A stretch of 64,000 nt of DNA. Origin: Solanum dulcamara (Eukaryota; Streptophyta; Magnoliopsida; Solanales; Solanaceae). The position numbers and the translations under genes were made by a program. The stretch spans positions 5,506,001-5,570,000 of the forward strand of contig NC_077240.1 in the NCBI RefSeq assembly GCF_947179165.1. The letters run 5' to 3'. The notes under the pieces were generated by a model. That model had not been told where the DNA came from. It searched no databases and saw only the letters and a program-made list of their open reading frames with translations. This document shows positions 53,712 to 64,000 of the stretch, in pieces (the stretch's first letter is position 1; each line of letters opens with the position of its first letter).

Positions 53712-56700
53712 TCCCCCCTCAAGTTGGAGGGGAGTGTGAGCACCTTCAACTTGCGCAGGATCACCTGATGAGAAACCCCAGAAAGGGGTTTAGTGAAGAG
53801 ATCAGCGAGTTGGTCTTTGGAAGGAACAAATGAGAGTGAAATCAAACCAGAGTGAAACTGTTGGCGCACAAAATGACAATCGAGCTCAACATGTTTGGTG
53901 CGCTCATGGAAGACCGGGTTTCGAGCTATATGGATGGCTGCTTGACTGTCTGAGTGTAGCGGAATCGGAAGAGAAATCGGAGCAGAAAGATCTTCAAGAA
54001 GGCGAACTAACCAAGTAAGTTCAGTAGTAACACGACGCATAGACCTGTATTCTGCTTCTGCGGAGGACAGAGAGATCGAGAATTGTTTCTTTGATTTCCA
54101 AGAGATTGGAGCTCCTCCGAGGGTAATAAAAAAACCACTGACCGATTTGCGTGAATCTTTACAGGAGGCCCAGTCCGCATCGCAAAAAGCCAGTAAGGAA
54201 AATGATGGATCGGAAGAAAGTAGGATGCCTTGAGCTGGATCTGTGTTCAGGTAGCGTAAAACGCGTAAGGCAGCCGAGAAATGGGACAAACAGGGTCGTT
54301 GCATGTATTGACTCAGAGCAAGAACAGCAAAGCATAGATCTGGGCGAGTGTTGGTCAAATAGTTCAACTTTCCAACCAAGCGACGATAAGGAGTGGGATT
54401 ATCCAAGCGAGGACTGTCGTCTGCTCGAAGCTTGAAGGAGGGATCCAGCGGAGAAGTGACTGAAGGCAGATGAGAGACATCGAATTCATGAAGAAGATCC
54501 ATGGTAAACTGGCGTTGATTTACAATAAAACCTTGATCTTCTCTCAAAATTTCCATGCCAAGAAAATGATGAATTTGCCCTAGGTTTTTGACTTTGAACT
54601 CTGTGTTGAGAAAGCATTTGATATTGTCTAGTTCATACAAATCATTTCCAGTAAGGAGAATATCGTCGACATATACTGCTAAGATAGAAGTAAGTGTCCC
54701 ATTGTGTTTGAAGAATAGGGAGTAATCGTTTAAGGAGGAGGAATAGCCTTTGAAAGCTAAAGCTCCTACAAGTCGAGCATACCACTGCCGGGAAGCCTGC
54801 TTTAAACCATATAGGGATTTCTTCAGAAGACAGACATGGTTAGGACTAGGAGGTGTCAGTCCTGCTGGAAACTTCATAAAAACCTCTTCTTGGAGGTCAC
54901 CATGCAAGAATGCATTGTTGACATCCAATTGTGAAACAGACCACTTCTTTTTAGCTGCAATGGTAAGCAGGCACCGGATAGTGGTCATCTTCACAACAGG
55001 TGAAAAAGTCTCTCCATAGTCTATACCTTCCCTTTGTATATCCCCCCTCACTACTAGTCTGGCCTTTAGTCGTTCAATCCTTCCATTGGAGAGATGCTTT
55101 ATCTTGTATACCCATTTACAAGGTAAAGCTTTCTTTCCTTTAGGCAGCAAGACAATATCCCAGGTGTGATTTGTTGCCAAGGCCTGAAGTTCGGAGTTCA
55201 TAGCCTCTCTCCATGCTGAATGTTGGGAGGCCTGGTTATAGCAGGTAGGCTCAGTGATAGTAGAGAGGGAGTGGATTAGTTTCTGATTGTGGAGGGATAA
55301 GGAGGAGAAAGCATATCCTTTTGGCTTGTGAGGGTGATCAAAACAGGTTGTCCATGGATCAGTGAATATGACACTATTGCAAATGTAATCTTTTAGGTAG
55401 CCAGGTTCATGAGACATCCTGCTAGATCTTCTTGGTAGATCTGTGACAGGAGCAGGGGCAGGAGTGTCTGGTGATGTAGGTGGAGATGTTTGTTGAGGAA
55501 GTGTGGATTCGGATTGGGTCCTGTAGGAAGTATTAAGATCATGATCTGAGGAAGAAGGGTAGTGCAAGAAAATAGGTGTGTGGGAGCTATTAGATGAGCT
55601 GAAAGGAAAATGTGATTCATGAAATCTGACATCTCTGGATACAAACACTTTCCTTGTATCAAGAGATAACAGTTTATACCCCTTCTGCTGTAAAGGGTAT
55701 CCCACTAGGACACAAGCAGTAGCCCTTTCATCAAACTTGTTTCTCCCTTGTCCCAGGGTAGAGGCATAACATAAACATCCAAAATTTCTCAAATGGGCAT
55801 AGGTAGGTTCTTGTCTAAGAAGTACTGCATAAGGTGTTTGTCCCTTTAGAACACTAGATGGTAGTCTATTAATGATATGGGTAGCTGTTAGGACAGATTC
55901 TCCCAGTAGGTCATTGGTAATTTTGACTGAAACATTAACCCTCTTGCAATTTCTAAGAGGTGTCTATGTTTTCTCTCAACAGTTCCATTTTGTTGAGGTG
56001 TGGCAACACAGGATAACTGATGTAAGATTCCTTGAGAAGCAAGAAATGCTGATTCCTGTGTCCCTTTCCCCAATTCTAAAGCATTGTCAGATCTGATCAT
56101 TTTAACCCTGACATTGAATTGTCTCTCTACCATGGATAAAAAGCTTTTTAGTACAGGAAAAGCATTACTTTTAGTGCTTAGTAAGAATGTCCATGTCCCT
56201 CTACTGTAGTCATCTACTATGGTGAGAAAGAACCTGAAACCATTGTAAGTACTACACTTGTAGGGTCCCCAAATGTCTATATGAATGAGATAAAAAATAT
56301 GTGTGGATTTGATGTTGCTAGTAGGAAAGGGTTGTTTAGTTTGCCTAGCTCTAGGACATATGTCACAAACAAAATCAGAAGTGGATTCACATGAAAGAAA
56401 ACTTAAATGTTTCATTGCTGAAAATGGAAGATGTCCCAACCTTACATGCCAAAGTTTTATACTAGGAGTGGCATTAACATGTACTGAATTAAAAACTGAA
56501 AATGATTGTGGGATGGGATCTGGAGATACATCATTGAAACTATTTCTAGACTTGTCAGTGTTGGAATCCAATAAATAGAGTCCTTCTCTAACTTCACTAA
56601 AAACTTGAGGACTCCTCACTGAAAGGTCCTGCAAGAAACATCCAGTAGCAGTGAATAGGACATCACACTGAAACTGAACACAGAACTTGTGAATTGAAAG

Positions 56701-58200
56701 TAAATTATACTTAAAATCTGGCACAAACAGTACATCAGTTATGACATGCCCTGGCAAAATAGAGATGCTTCCTATATGGGTCACACTTACCTTGAAAGAA
56801 TTAGGTAAATTAATGTTCAAAGGCACAGTCAGGGGTTCTAGAAATAAGAAGGAATTGGGGTCAAAACACATGTGTTCTGAGGCTCCTGAATCAATTATCC
56901 AAGTATCTTGCTTAAGATTAGTGGGTATAGAATTTGAGTATTTAAAGATGGTACCAGCTACTGCATTTGCATTGATTCCTGTTTGTGTCAATTTACTTTG
57001 CTTGTATATTTGTATCATCTCTGCAATCTGCTGCTTGCTGAACTGTTCCTCAAAATTTTTATCACTGATTCCAGGATCTGTGTTGGCAATGTCTTCATCT
57101 GCTTGCTAAGTCAAGGTTGCATTTGCTTTAATCTGAGACTGATAGTTTCTGAAGTTGGTGAACTCAAAATCTGCAGGAAATCCATGCAGTCTGTAGCAAT
57201 TATCATGCACATGCCCTGTTTTTCCACAATGAGTGCATGACAGGTTTGGATCATATTTCTTCTTACCCTTAAATCTGTTCTGTGACTTATCATGTTTCTG
57301 ATTCTGACCTGGATTGCTATACCTCTGGTATGTGTTTGTTCCTGTTACTGCTTGATGTTTGAATCTTTGTATATTTCTTCCCTGTCCACTGGCCATGAAT
57401 GCTGCAAACTCAGCAATCAGTTTGTTGTCCTGTTGTTTTGCTTGACTTGCTGCCAGAAATGATCCAGAATCAGAGATGTAGTTTGTGTTTGCATACACTT
57501 CCCTTTGACTCTCATCCTGCAAAAGCAATGAATATGCAACATCCATTCCAGGTAAGGGATTCATCATAAGTATATTTCCCCTTGCCTGAGCATATACATC
57601 ATTCAGTCCCATTAGGAACTGAATCAACCTTTGATCTTCTAGTGATTTTGTTAATTTTGCTTTCCCATCACAAGTGCACTTACATGAGCAACAAACAATT
57701 ACATTTATCCCATCCAATTCATCCCATAGTCTCTTAAGTTTGGTGAAGTAACCTGCAATGTCACTATTCCCTTGTATTAGACTTGTTAATTCCTTCTGCA
57801 GGTGGTAGATTTTGGTACCACTTGACTTGCCAAACCTCTACTCCAGACTGTCCCAAAGTTCCTTAGCAGTTTTGGAACTCATTACACTATCTGCAATATC
57901 TTTAGAGAGTGCATTTGATATCCAACATATGATCATGTCGTTAACACAACTCCATTGTTCAAAATCTGCAGATTCCAGTTCTGGAGCCCTGCAGGTTCCA
58001 TTGATGAAACCAAGTTTCTTCTTGGCTGATAAGGATAGGAGGATGGATCTCCTCCAACCTGGATATCCTCTTCCGTCGAAAACATTGTTGACCAAAGTCA
58101 TACCAGGTGAGTCGGAATTGTTTAGGTGGTAAGGATGGCTGCTTTCATACGTGGTTCCTTTCTCTCCACTTCCTGACTTATCTTGAGTTGCTTCAGGCAT
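53567..58200 (-). pseudogene. Copia-3 gag-pol, two stops and one frameshift
   Basis: It starts MPEATQDKSGSGEKG at 58200. A gag (UBN2-type) region with GYPGWRRSILLSL and a zinc knuckle CTHCGKTGHVHDNC (about 57240-57199) is broken by TAG at 57840-57838 and TAG at 57108-57106. Then come protease WIIDSGASEHM (about 56900), an integrase with zinc domain, HIDIWGP, RSDNALE and NGTVERKHR, a one-base deletion near 55902 that shifts frame, reverse transcriptase with YVDDILLTG (about 54670) and RNase H ([15 protein letters not shown]). The catalytic residues I can see are intact. The last ORF runs on into the 3' LTR as a Lys/Glu-rich tail ending at 53567. Confidence 0.92.
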
Positions 58201-58316
58201 TTTGTTTCAACAGGGATTTGAAGATGATGATGATGTAGAAGTTGAAGGTGATGATGTTGATGATGATGATGATACAAACACAGATCTGAATTGAGCTTAG
58301 AAATGCTTTGATACCA

Positions 58317-58509
58317 TGTAAAAATTAAAGAGAGAAGAACTGAGATAAATTTTCTGTGTGTATTTATGCCATGTACATTTAGTTTATATAGAACTATACA
58401 ATGGAGACAAGAAGATATGGGCTGCAAAATCTGTACAAAATTCTACTCTATATGCCCATAACTATATGGGCATAAATATATTAAATGTATATTTTAAATT
58501 TGCTTGTGG

Positions 58510-58567
<58 letters not shown>

Positions 58568-58764
58568 ATGTTATGGGGAGGAGAAGTCTCCACGTGTATG
58601 CTGAAGAGTCTTAAACTCTTCAGCTTCTTCTACGCTTGTCCTCATCTCTTTCTCTTCTTTTTCTTTGCTCTGCAGCTTTCATTTTCCTCTTCTTCTCTTC
58701 TTCTGCTTTCATTTTCTTCTTCTTCTCTTCTTCTGCTTTGTTGCAATATTCTTCTTCTCCAACA
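58317..58764 (-). repeat. Copia-3 5' LTR
   Basis: 448 bp, matching the 3' LTR except in the AT tract (about 58515-58566) and a few bases such as g/t at the position matching 53692. Confidence 0.93.
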
Positions 58765-59563
58765 TATTTACCCTTACGCTATTAAATCCTCATGTCATTA
58801 ATATAATTTCCCTTGTACTCTCAAAAAGGGTCATATTTGTCCTAGTACTCTAAAAAATGTTATATTTAACCCTACGCTATTAAATCCTCATGTTCCACCT
58901 TAATTTTCTTATGTAATTTATGGAACATTTTTTTTCAATCATATATATTAGCCATTTATTGAAAAAAATGGAGAAAAACTATATTAGCGCATTTATTACA
59001 TAAGCTATTCGCCCATTTATTAAATAAGTTAGTAAATTAATTGGGAAAAATACGTATCGGATAAATAAATTATTAGCCCATTTATTAAATATTTATTAAA
59101 AAATATGTCCAAGAAGATCCACAACATATCTGGATATATGAATTCTCCCAGAATTCCCCCCCCCCCTATTAATTTACTAATTTATTTAATGAATGAGATA
59201 ATAACTTATTTAATAAATGCGCTAATATATTTTTTCCAATAAAAGAACTAAAATATTTAATTGAAAAAATGTGTCTTATAAATTACATGAGAAAATTAAG
59301 GTAGAACATGAGGATTTGATTGCGTAGGGGTAAATATGACCTTTATTTTAGAGTACAAGGGCAAATATGACCCTTTTTGAGAATACAAAGGCAAATATAT
59401 TGATGACATGAGGATTAATATGACCCCTTTTAGGAGTAGAAGGGCAAATATGACCCTAAAATTTGATGGAAAGGGCAAATATGTTGAAAAAGTATAACGA
59501 AGAGCAAATATAACCTATTTATGAGAGTACAAGGGCAAATATGATCTTTTTTCCTTTTTTGAA

Positions 59564-60120
59564 TGTTTGACTGGTCAAATTAAAATTATTTTGTGCTTAA
59601 AATAAGCCCCCCAAAATAATTGAGTCTGTTTTACTTAGCTTATCGAAATTAACTTATAAACTGTTTTAGATAAATTAAACCAAACAGGCACTTAGTACTA
59701 CTATTTAGCATCACAGAAATATTAAAAATGAATATTTTTCATTTAATACACGTTTGCAATTTAAATCGATTGGTCTTCTTAATTTTTGTGTTTCAAATAG
59801 GTTGGTCTTTAGATTTGTTTTTGGCATGCCTAGCCAGGGACAAGTTTTTTAAGAGTGTCAGACATAAATTGTAGAATATTATGCTATGAAAATATAGATT
59901 CTTATGTCCCACAAAATTATTTATTTTAAGGCACTAAAATTAAAGACTACCATAAAACAGGGGCAAAAGTACAAATTGACCCAATATTTTTCTGCTGAAG
60001 TTATTTTCAATTTTACTACTTAACAAATTTTTAAAATGAAAATTTCAGACCATAAGACTTTGCTTCAGAGTGACCGATTAATATTGGCACTATTGGATTT
60101 CATCTATGTCTAAAAATTTA
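59564..60120. other. AT-rich spacer
   Basis: No gene or clear element. Part of 59580-59700 (gcttaaaataagcc and ttaaaccaaacaggcact) resembles the end of a further MITE, not resolved. Confidence 0.4.
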
Positions 60121-60129
60121 GGAAGTTTA

Positions 60130-60480
60130 TATTTTTGTATCATAATATTCCATAAATTATGTCATAATAAGTTTAACAAATCATGTCGTGTTACATAACT
60201 TAATTCTCATAGAACTTATATCGAACGAAGCAAAAGTCCAATTTCAAAACCCACAAATTATGTCATAAAAGGCATAACCTAATTCCTACACAAATTATGT
60301 CGAGCAAGGTAAAAATTTAATTTCAAACCACATAAGTTATGCTATAAAAAGCATAACTAAAATCCTACAGAACTTATGCTAAGTGAATTATGTCATGTAA
60401 ATACTACACAACTTATGTCACATATCTTAATTCTTACCAATATTATGTCGAGAGATAAAAATTCTCTAAACTTATGTCAA
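60130..60480. repeat. Degenerate tandem AACTTATGTC-type repeat
   Basis: The core aa(c/t)ttatgtc or ttatgct recurs about eleven times between roughly 60150 and 60480, mostly 25-45 bases apart, often with ataaaaggcataac and cgagcaaggtaaaa spacers. Small ORFs here are repeat by-products. Confidence 0.6.
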
Positions 60481-60751
60481 GCGAATGCGGCCATAGATAA
60501 GGATATTTTGATCCATCCAAAAGATCATCATAGAAGAAGCTTTGGTATAGCGGGCTGCCCATAAAGACCATCATATTTGAGGGCGGAAAATTAAATATCA
60601 CCCAATATGTGCAAAAACTTGAAAAGAATGGGCTTGGATCAATCTGTAATGGGCCTTGCATCATCTACAGTGGGCCGAAACTTCAACTTCAAACTATTCA
60701 GCCATTGCCTTTCTAGTCACCACTCAGTAGTATATTGTGACGCATAATAAT

Positions 60752-61275
60752 ATTTGAGGAATTTTTAAAAATAGCAAAGACTTAAAATATAATTAGGCTT
60801 TTTAGCTATAGTTTATCTAATTACGTTTCATAGCTATAGTGTCAATTGCTATGCCAATTTTCATTTGTATATCTCGTTGCATTATACAAATTGAGTTTTT
60901 TCGTTTGTATATTTCGATGCATTATACTAATTGGACTTTCAAATAGATTGAATATACAAATACAAATTTGCTTTAGTGATAGTATGTGAGCTCCTAAATT
61001 CGCTTTGTAAACAAAAACAAACCTTTAGATATTTGTATATGAGTTCCCACAGATTTGTATATGAGCCTCGAAATATATAAATACAAAAGAAAATACAAAT
61101 TTGCTTTAGAGATCTATATATGAACCCTTAAATTCACTTCTAGATTTGTATATGAGCCTCCAGAATTGTATAATACCAAATTTTATTAAATTATAACCGC
61201 GATTTATAATTATATGAAACTATAGCTATATTAAACAATAAACTAATAATGTTTGTTAATTCGCATAATTTTTCC
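60752..61275. repeat. Dispersed AT-rich repeat family, copy B
   Basis: It shares aattacgtttcatagctatag and tttgtatatctcgttgcatta blocks with copy A at 15000-15310, and contains several internal tttgtatatgag repeats, making it longer than copy A. Confidence 0.6.
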
Positions 61276-61993
61276 ATAATATTTTACGATTGCAAGTTTG
61301 CAACCAATGCCTGATTGAAGACATAACCAACCCTTTATCTTTCATGTTTCTAAGTTCCACTGAATTTCGTTCAAACAGAGGAAAATATCTTGATTTAATT
61401 ATATATAATTAGGAATAAATGGAAGATCGAGTGAAAGTCATATTGATAATAAAATGCAACCATTACAAGATGTAAAATTATTATATGAACACGCGTTCCC
61501 CTAGCCACTTTTGTCACTACACTAAAAATTTCTTGCAGCAAATGGATTAAATTTTATATGTGTACACTTTTTTTTTTCTACTTATACATTACATTTTAAG
61601 ATTTTTTTCTTAATTGATAATTCAAAAATAATTACTCTTAAGTTACAATTTCACCTTTAGGTTTATAAAGACACTTGACTGAAGGTTTTGATTCATTTCT
61701 CTTAGATTTCACCTTCAGTTTTTCAAAGTTCACTTCCTAATGATACGAGTAAAAAACAAATTTTGTACATCGCAGTCAAAAATTTGTAGTTTTTACTTCG
61801 TAGTTTACTATCTTAGTCGCGAAGTTCAAACATATTTCCTAATTTTTGAGATACAATCTTTGTCTCCAAGCTTTAAAGTTGGCTATTTTTTCAAAGTTTT
61901 GCTATTTATTAGGAATATATTACGTATATTTCTTTCTTTGTAACTTTTTAATATTTATTCTTATATGTTATTCAAGGTTTATTATTTCCCAAG
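61276..61993. other. AT-rich spacer before the exon-like segment
   Basis: Nothing supportable is seen. The open frame running through 61740-61990 has AT-rich, hydrophobic low-complexity content and no recognisable domain. Confidence 0.4.
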
Positions 61994-62197
61994 TTCGATC
62001 ACTTATTTGGAATAACTATGAAAAGCTTGAAGAAAGTGATGATGATAGATGGTGCACACTAAGATGCAGCTACTGGCCTGGACTGATTGTAAGGAAAGAA
62101 GCCAAGAGGCCGCTAGAGAAAGGGTTCCACATTCATTATGGTCTTGTTGGTGGTTACCATTCACGATACATTGAGGTTATCTTCTTTAGATTTCGTG
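61994..62197 (+). other. Exon-like segment, unidentified
   Basis: An open stretch of better base composition than its surroundings is bounded by an acceptor-like ttatttcccaag and a donor-like CGTG|GTGAGT. It reads (in the frame of codon CGA at 61995) RSLIWNNYEKLEESDDDRW, then a Cys/Trp-containing part (CSYWPGLIVRKEAKRPL) and FHIHYGLVGGYHSRYIEV. I do not recognise the family. No neighbouring exons were found; it could be a gene fragment carried by a transposon, a pseudogene relic or an exon of a gene continuing past 64000. Confidence 0.4.
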
Positions 62198-62427
62198 GTG
62201 AGTGTGTTTGAATTGCACGAAACGTGTATGAATTGAATAGTTATCAGCTATTGTCTTACCGACTTGAATATGAACTATTAATATCATGTTTGAATTTAAT
62301 TTTCGAGATGTGATTTTTATTTTGAATTTCTGGAATTCAGGACTTAACTTGGACTCATGTTTTAGATTTAAAGTGTTGTTGAAACTTATGACTTAATTTA
62401 TATGTTTTTTTTTTAATTTATGATTTA

Positions 62428-63295
62428 TAGATATGGTCAAAATCGTTTTCCCCACGAAGTTTGCTTTAAAAATCAAACTCCCCCCCCCACAACTTTCAAC
62501 AATAATCATATTCCTCCCTTTATCCTAATTAATTTTTCAAAATGCCTATTTTACTCCTTTATATTATCAACCTTTGTCTTTTTTTTTTTACTTCTTTAAA
62601 ATCATGAATTTTTGTTTTTTATTCTAGGTAACAAATTTTCTATTAAAAAACAAAAATTATTCTTTCTATTCGAAAAAACTTGAATATATAAATTATTGAC
62701 GTTCTATAATGAAATAAATGAGTAGAGTCAAAAGTGAATATTTTAATAATAATCAAAACTCTAATGTATACTATTTATCTTTCTTAATCTAAGTATTTAT
62801 AGATTTTTATTTAAGCATATTAAAATTATAAGTAGAATAATTTTTTTATCAGTTTGTCGTTAAAATTTATGATTATTATTTTAATATTACGTGCATTTAA
62901 TATGTATATGTATATAAATGCATGTTTCAATTTTCTCTTATTTTTAAATGTCTGAATAGATAAACGATTTTTGTTTGACAATAATGAAGTATTTTTTAAA
63001 TTAAAAAATTAAAAATTACTTACAATACAAATAGATAATCTTTTAATTTTTTTATAGTATATGCCTTTATTTTTATTAATTTTTTGTATTATTTTTAAAA
63101 TATATTTAAAAGCTATTATATTACCTATTATTTTTATTTGTATAAATAGGTGATGGAAGATATAAAATCAAGGATAAAATAGACATTTTATGGGATAAAG
63201 AAGGGGGGGGGGGGGAATGATTATTGTAGAAAGTTGGGGGAATTTGATTTTTAAAGCAAACTTCGGGGAGATGATTTTGACCCCTTGTAGATATG
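62428..63295. mobile_element. Fold-back (MULE-like) element with C- and G-tracts
   Basis: Inverted arms of about 100 bases: ggtcaaaatcgttttcccc and gcaaactcccc-type sequence on the left, ggggagatgattttgacccc on the right, with a C-run at about 62481-62489 matching a G-run at about 63204-63217. The sequence tagatatg flanks both ends (62428-62435 and 63288-63295). The interior is AT-rich with no coding capacity. Confidence 0.75.
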
Positions 63296-64000
63296 CATAT
63301 TTAACTTTGAATATTGATGATATATTTAGGTTGATAATATATTGAACACTAAATATTGCACATATATTATTTAACTTTATTAGGCTTGAGTGATTATTTT
63401 AATAAAATTTCTTGACGTACAAATCGATTACCGAATTGTTAAGAATCAATACTTAATATTTTAATAATTTTATAACGATTTGACATATTTATAAATATAA
63501 TCAAATCACCTGCCAAACACTCGTACATCTTATGCAACTAAATAGACCTATAAAAATTCTTATCAAAACATTTTTAAAACAATGTTTACATTAGTATTTG
63601 ATAATAACCATAATAAATATAAAGATAATTTTATTAGATAGTTAAACATATTATAAGAATACAAACAAAAAATAAACTTAACTAGAATTGACGTGTTTGA
63701 GTCATAAATATTTTTTTAGCCTGTTTTAATTCAAATAACTTATAGAGAATTCAATAACTTATCTACTTATTAATTGAATTTATTTTAATCTTTTCAAATT
63801 TAACATTATTCCGCTTTTTTTACACTCCTAACTGTTATGGTTGGCGGATGACATGCAAATTTGTTCACTTTTCTAGAGTTGGAAAAAAGTCAACCTATAC
63901 AAAACTTTTTTTCTTTCTAGAAAAAACTAATATTAACCACACACTAGACAATTAGGGAAAAGAAGAAACAGAAAAACATTTTTCTCCTCCTTAATTATTT
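63296..64000. other. AT-rich DNA with no recognisable feature
   Basis: No ORF, splice-bounded exon or clear repeat end is seen to the window edge. Confidence 0.5.

Larger units (their letters stand above)
53256..58769 (-). mobile_element. Copia-3: LTR retrotransposon nested in the MULE-like element
   Basis: The element runs 53261-58764 between tattt duplications (53256-53260 and 58765-58769). It reads on the minus strand: 5' LTR 58764-58317, primer-binding site tggtatcaaagc (complement of 58305-58316), gag, protease, integrase, reverse transcriptase, RNase H, a G-rich purine tract, 3' LTR 53711-53261. LTRs differ mainly in AT-microsatellite length and a few substitutions, so the insertion is recent. 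Confidence 0.94.
53113..59563. mobile_element. MULE-like fold-back element split by Copia-3
   Basis: The ends ggaaaaagggttatatttg (53122) and caaatatgatcttttttcc (to 59554) are inverted repeats flanked by perfect 9-bp duplications ttttttgaa (53113-53121 and 59555-59563). Arms are built of repeated units of the type gggtcatatttgtcc / gggcaaatatgaccc. With Copia-3 removed the element is about 0.9 kb and non-coding. Confidence 0.85.

Noticed and set aside
53302..53768. Plus-strand ORF of 145 aa and its twin at 58358-58801
   Set aside because: Both are LTR sequence of Copia-3 including the AT microsatellite and CT-rich block; their similarity simply reflects the two LTRs.
57812..58132. Plus-strand ORF opposite Copia-3 gag
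   Set aside because: It is antisense to the gag frame that carries recognisable UBN2-type sequence; no domain of its own.

Overview
The window is nuclear DNA from a flowering plant, most likely a Solanaceae species close to tomato or potato. It is AT-rich, its genes have short exons with GT-AG introns, and its repeats are of types I know from Solanaceae genomes: RTE-type LINEs with a (TTG)n tail, hAT MITEs with CAGTGGCGG ends, and Copia and chromodomain Gypsy elements. There are no rRNA or tRNA genes, CRISPR arrays or bacterial features that I can support. The species call is inference.

Three host genes can be assembled exon by exon. (1) 1765-7629, minus strand: a complete 13-exon Rab GDP-dissociation inhibitor (445 aa). 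(2) 15958-36000, minus strand: a complete 8-exon MIKC MADS-box gene of the SVP/StMADS11 clade (222 aa), spread over 20 kb because intron 1 (13 kb) and intron 3 (4.8 kb) are filled with transposons. (3) 51440-52969, plus strand: a 3-exon gene for a divergent group-A-like bZIP protein (331 aa) with an internal duplication and a changed DNA-contact residue. A further exon-like segment at 61994-62197 is unidentified.

Most of the rest is nested mobile DNA. 7883-13020 is a Tnt1-like Copia element inserted about 260 bp upstream of the GDI start codon. 13.2-15.3 kb holds a fold-back element, a degenerate CCGA-rich minisatellite and a dispersed repeat. 17725-22072 is a decayed Tekay/Del-like Gypsy element in MADS intron 3. 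MADS intron 1 (22750-35818) carries a MULE-like fold-back element, a hAT MITE, other MITEs, a TRIM-like LTR, an L1-type LINE, two RTE LINE fragments and a pair of direct repeats. 37.2-42.4 kb holds another RTE tail, a TRIM-like LTR, nested MITEs and a 5'-truncated RTE LINE with a 15-bp target duplication. 42668-48150 is a young Copia element with identical 235-bp LTRs. 53113-59563 is a MULE-like element whose body was split by a third Copia element (53256-58769, minus strand). 59.6-64 kb is repeats and AT-rich DNA.

The host genes do not form an operon or pathway. GDI recycles Rab GTPases in membrane traffic, and the MADS and bZIP proteins are nuclear regulators. The observations I rate highest are a predicted splicing event that would join the gag and pol frames of the 42.7-48.1 kb Copia element, the bZIP gene with a swapped basic-region residue and duplicated N-terminal module, the retrotransposon in the GDI promoter, and an L1 ORF1 whose four internal stops are all TAG. 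I see no clear evidence for a wholly new biological system.
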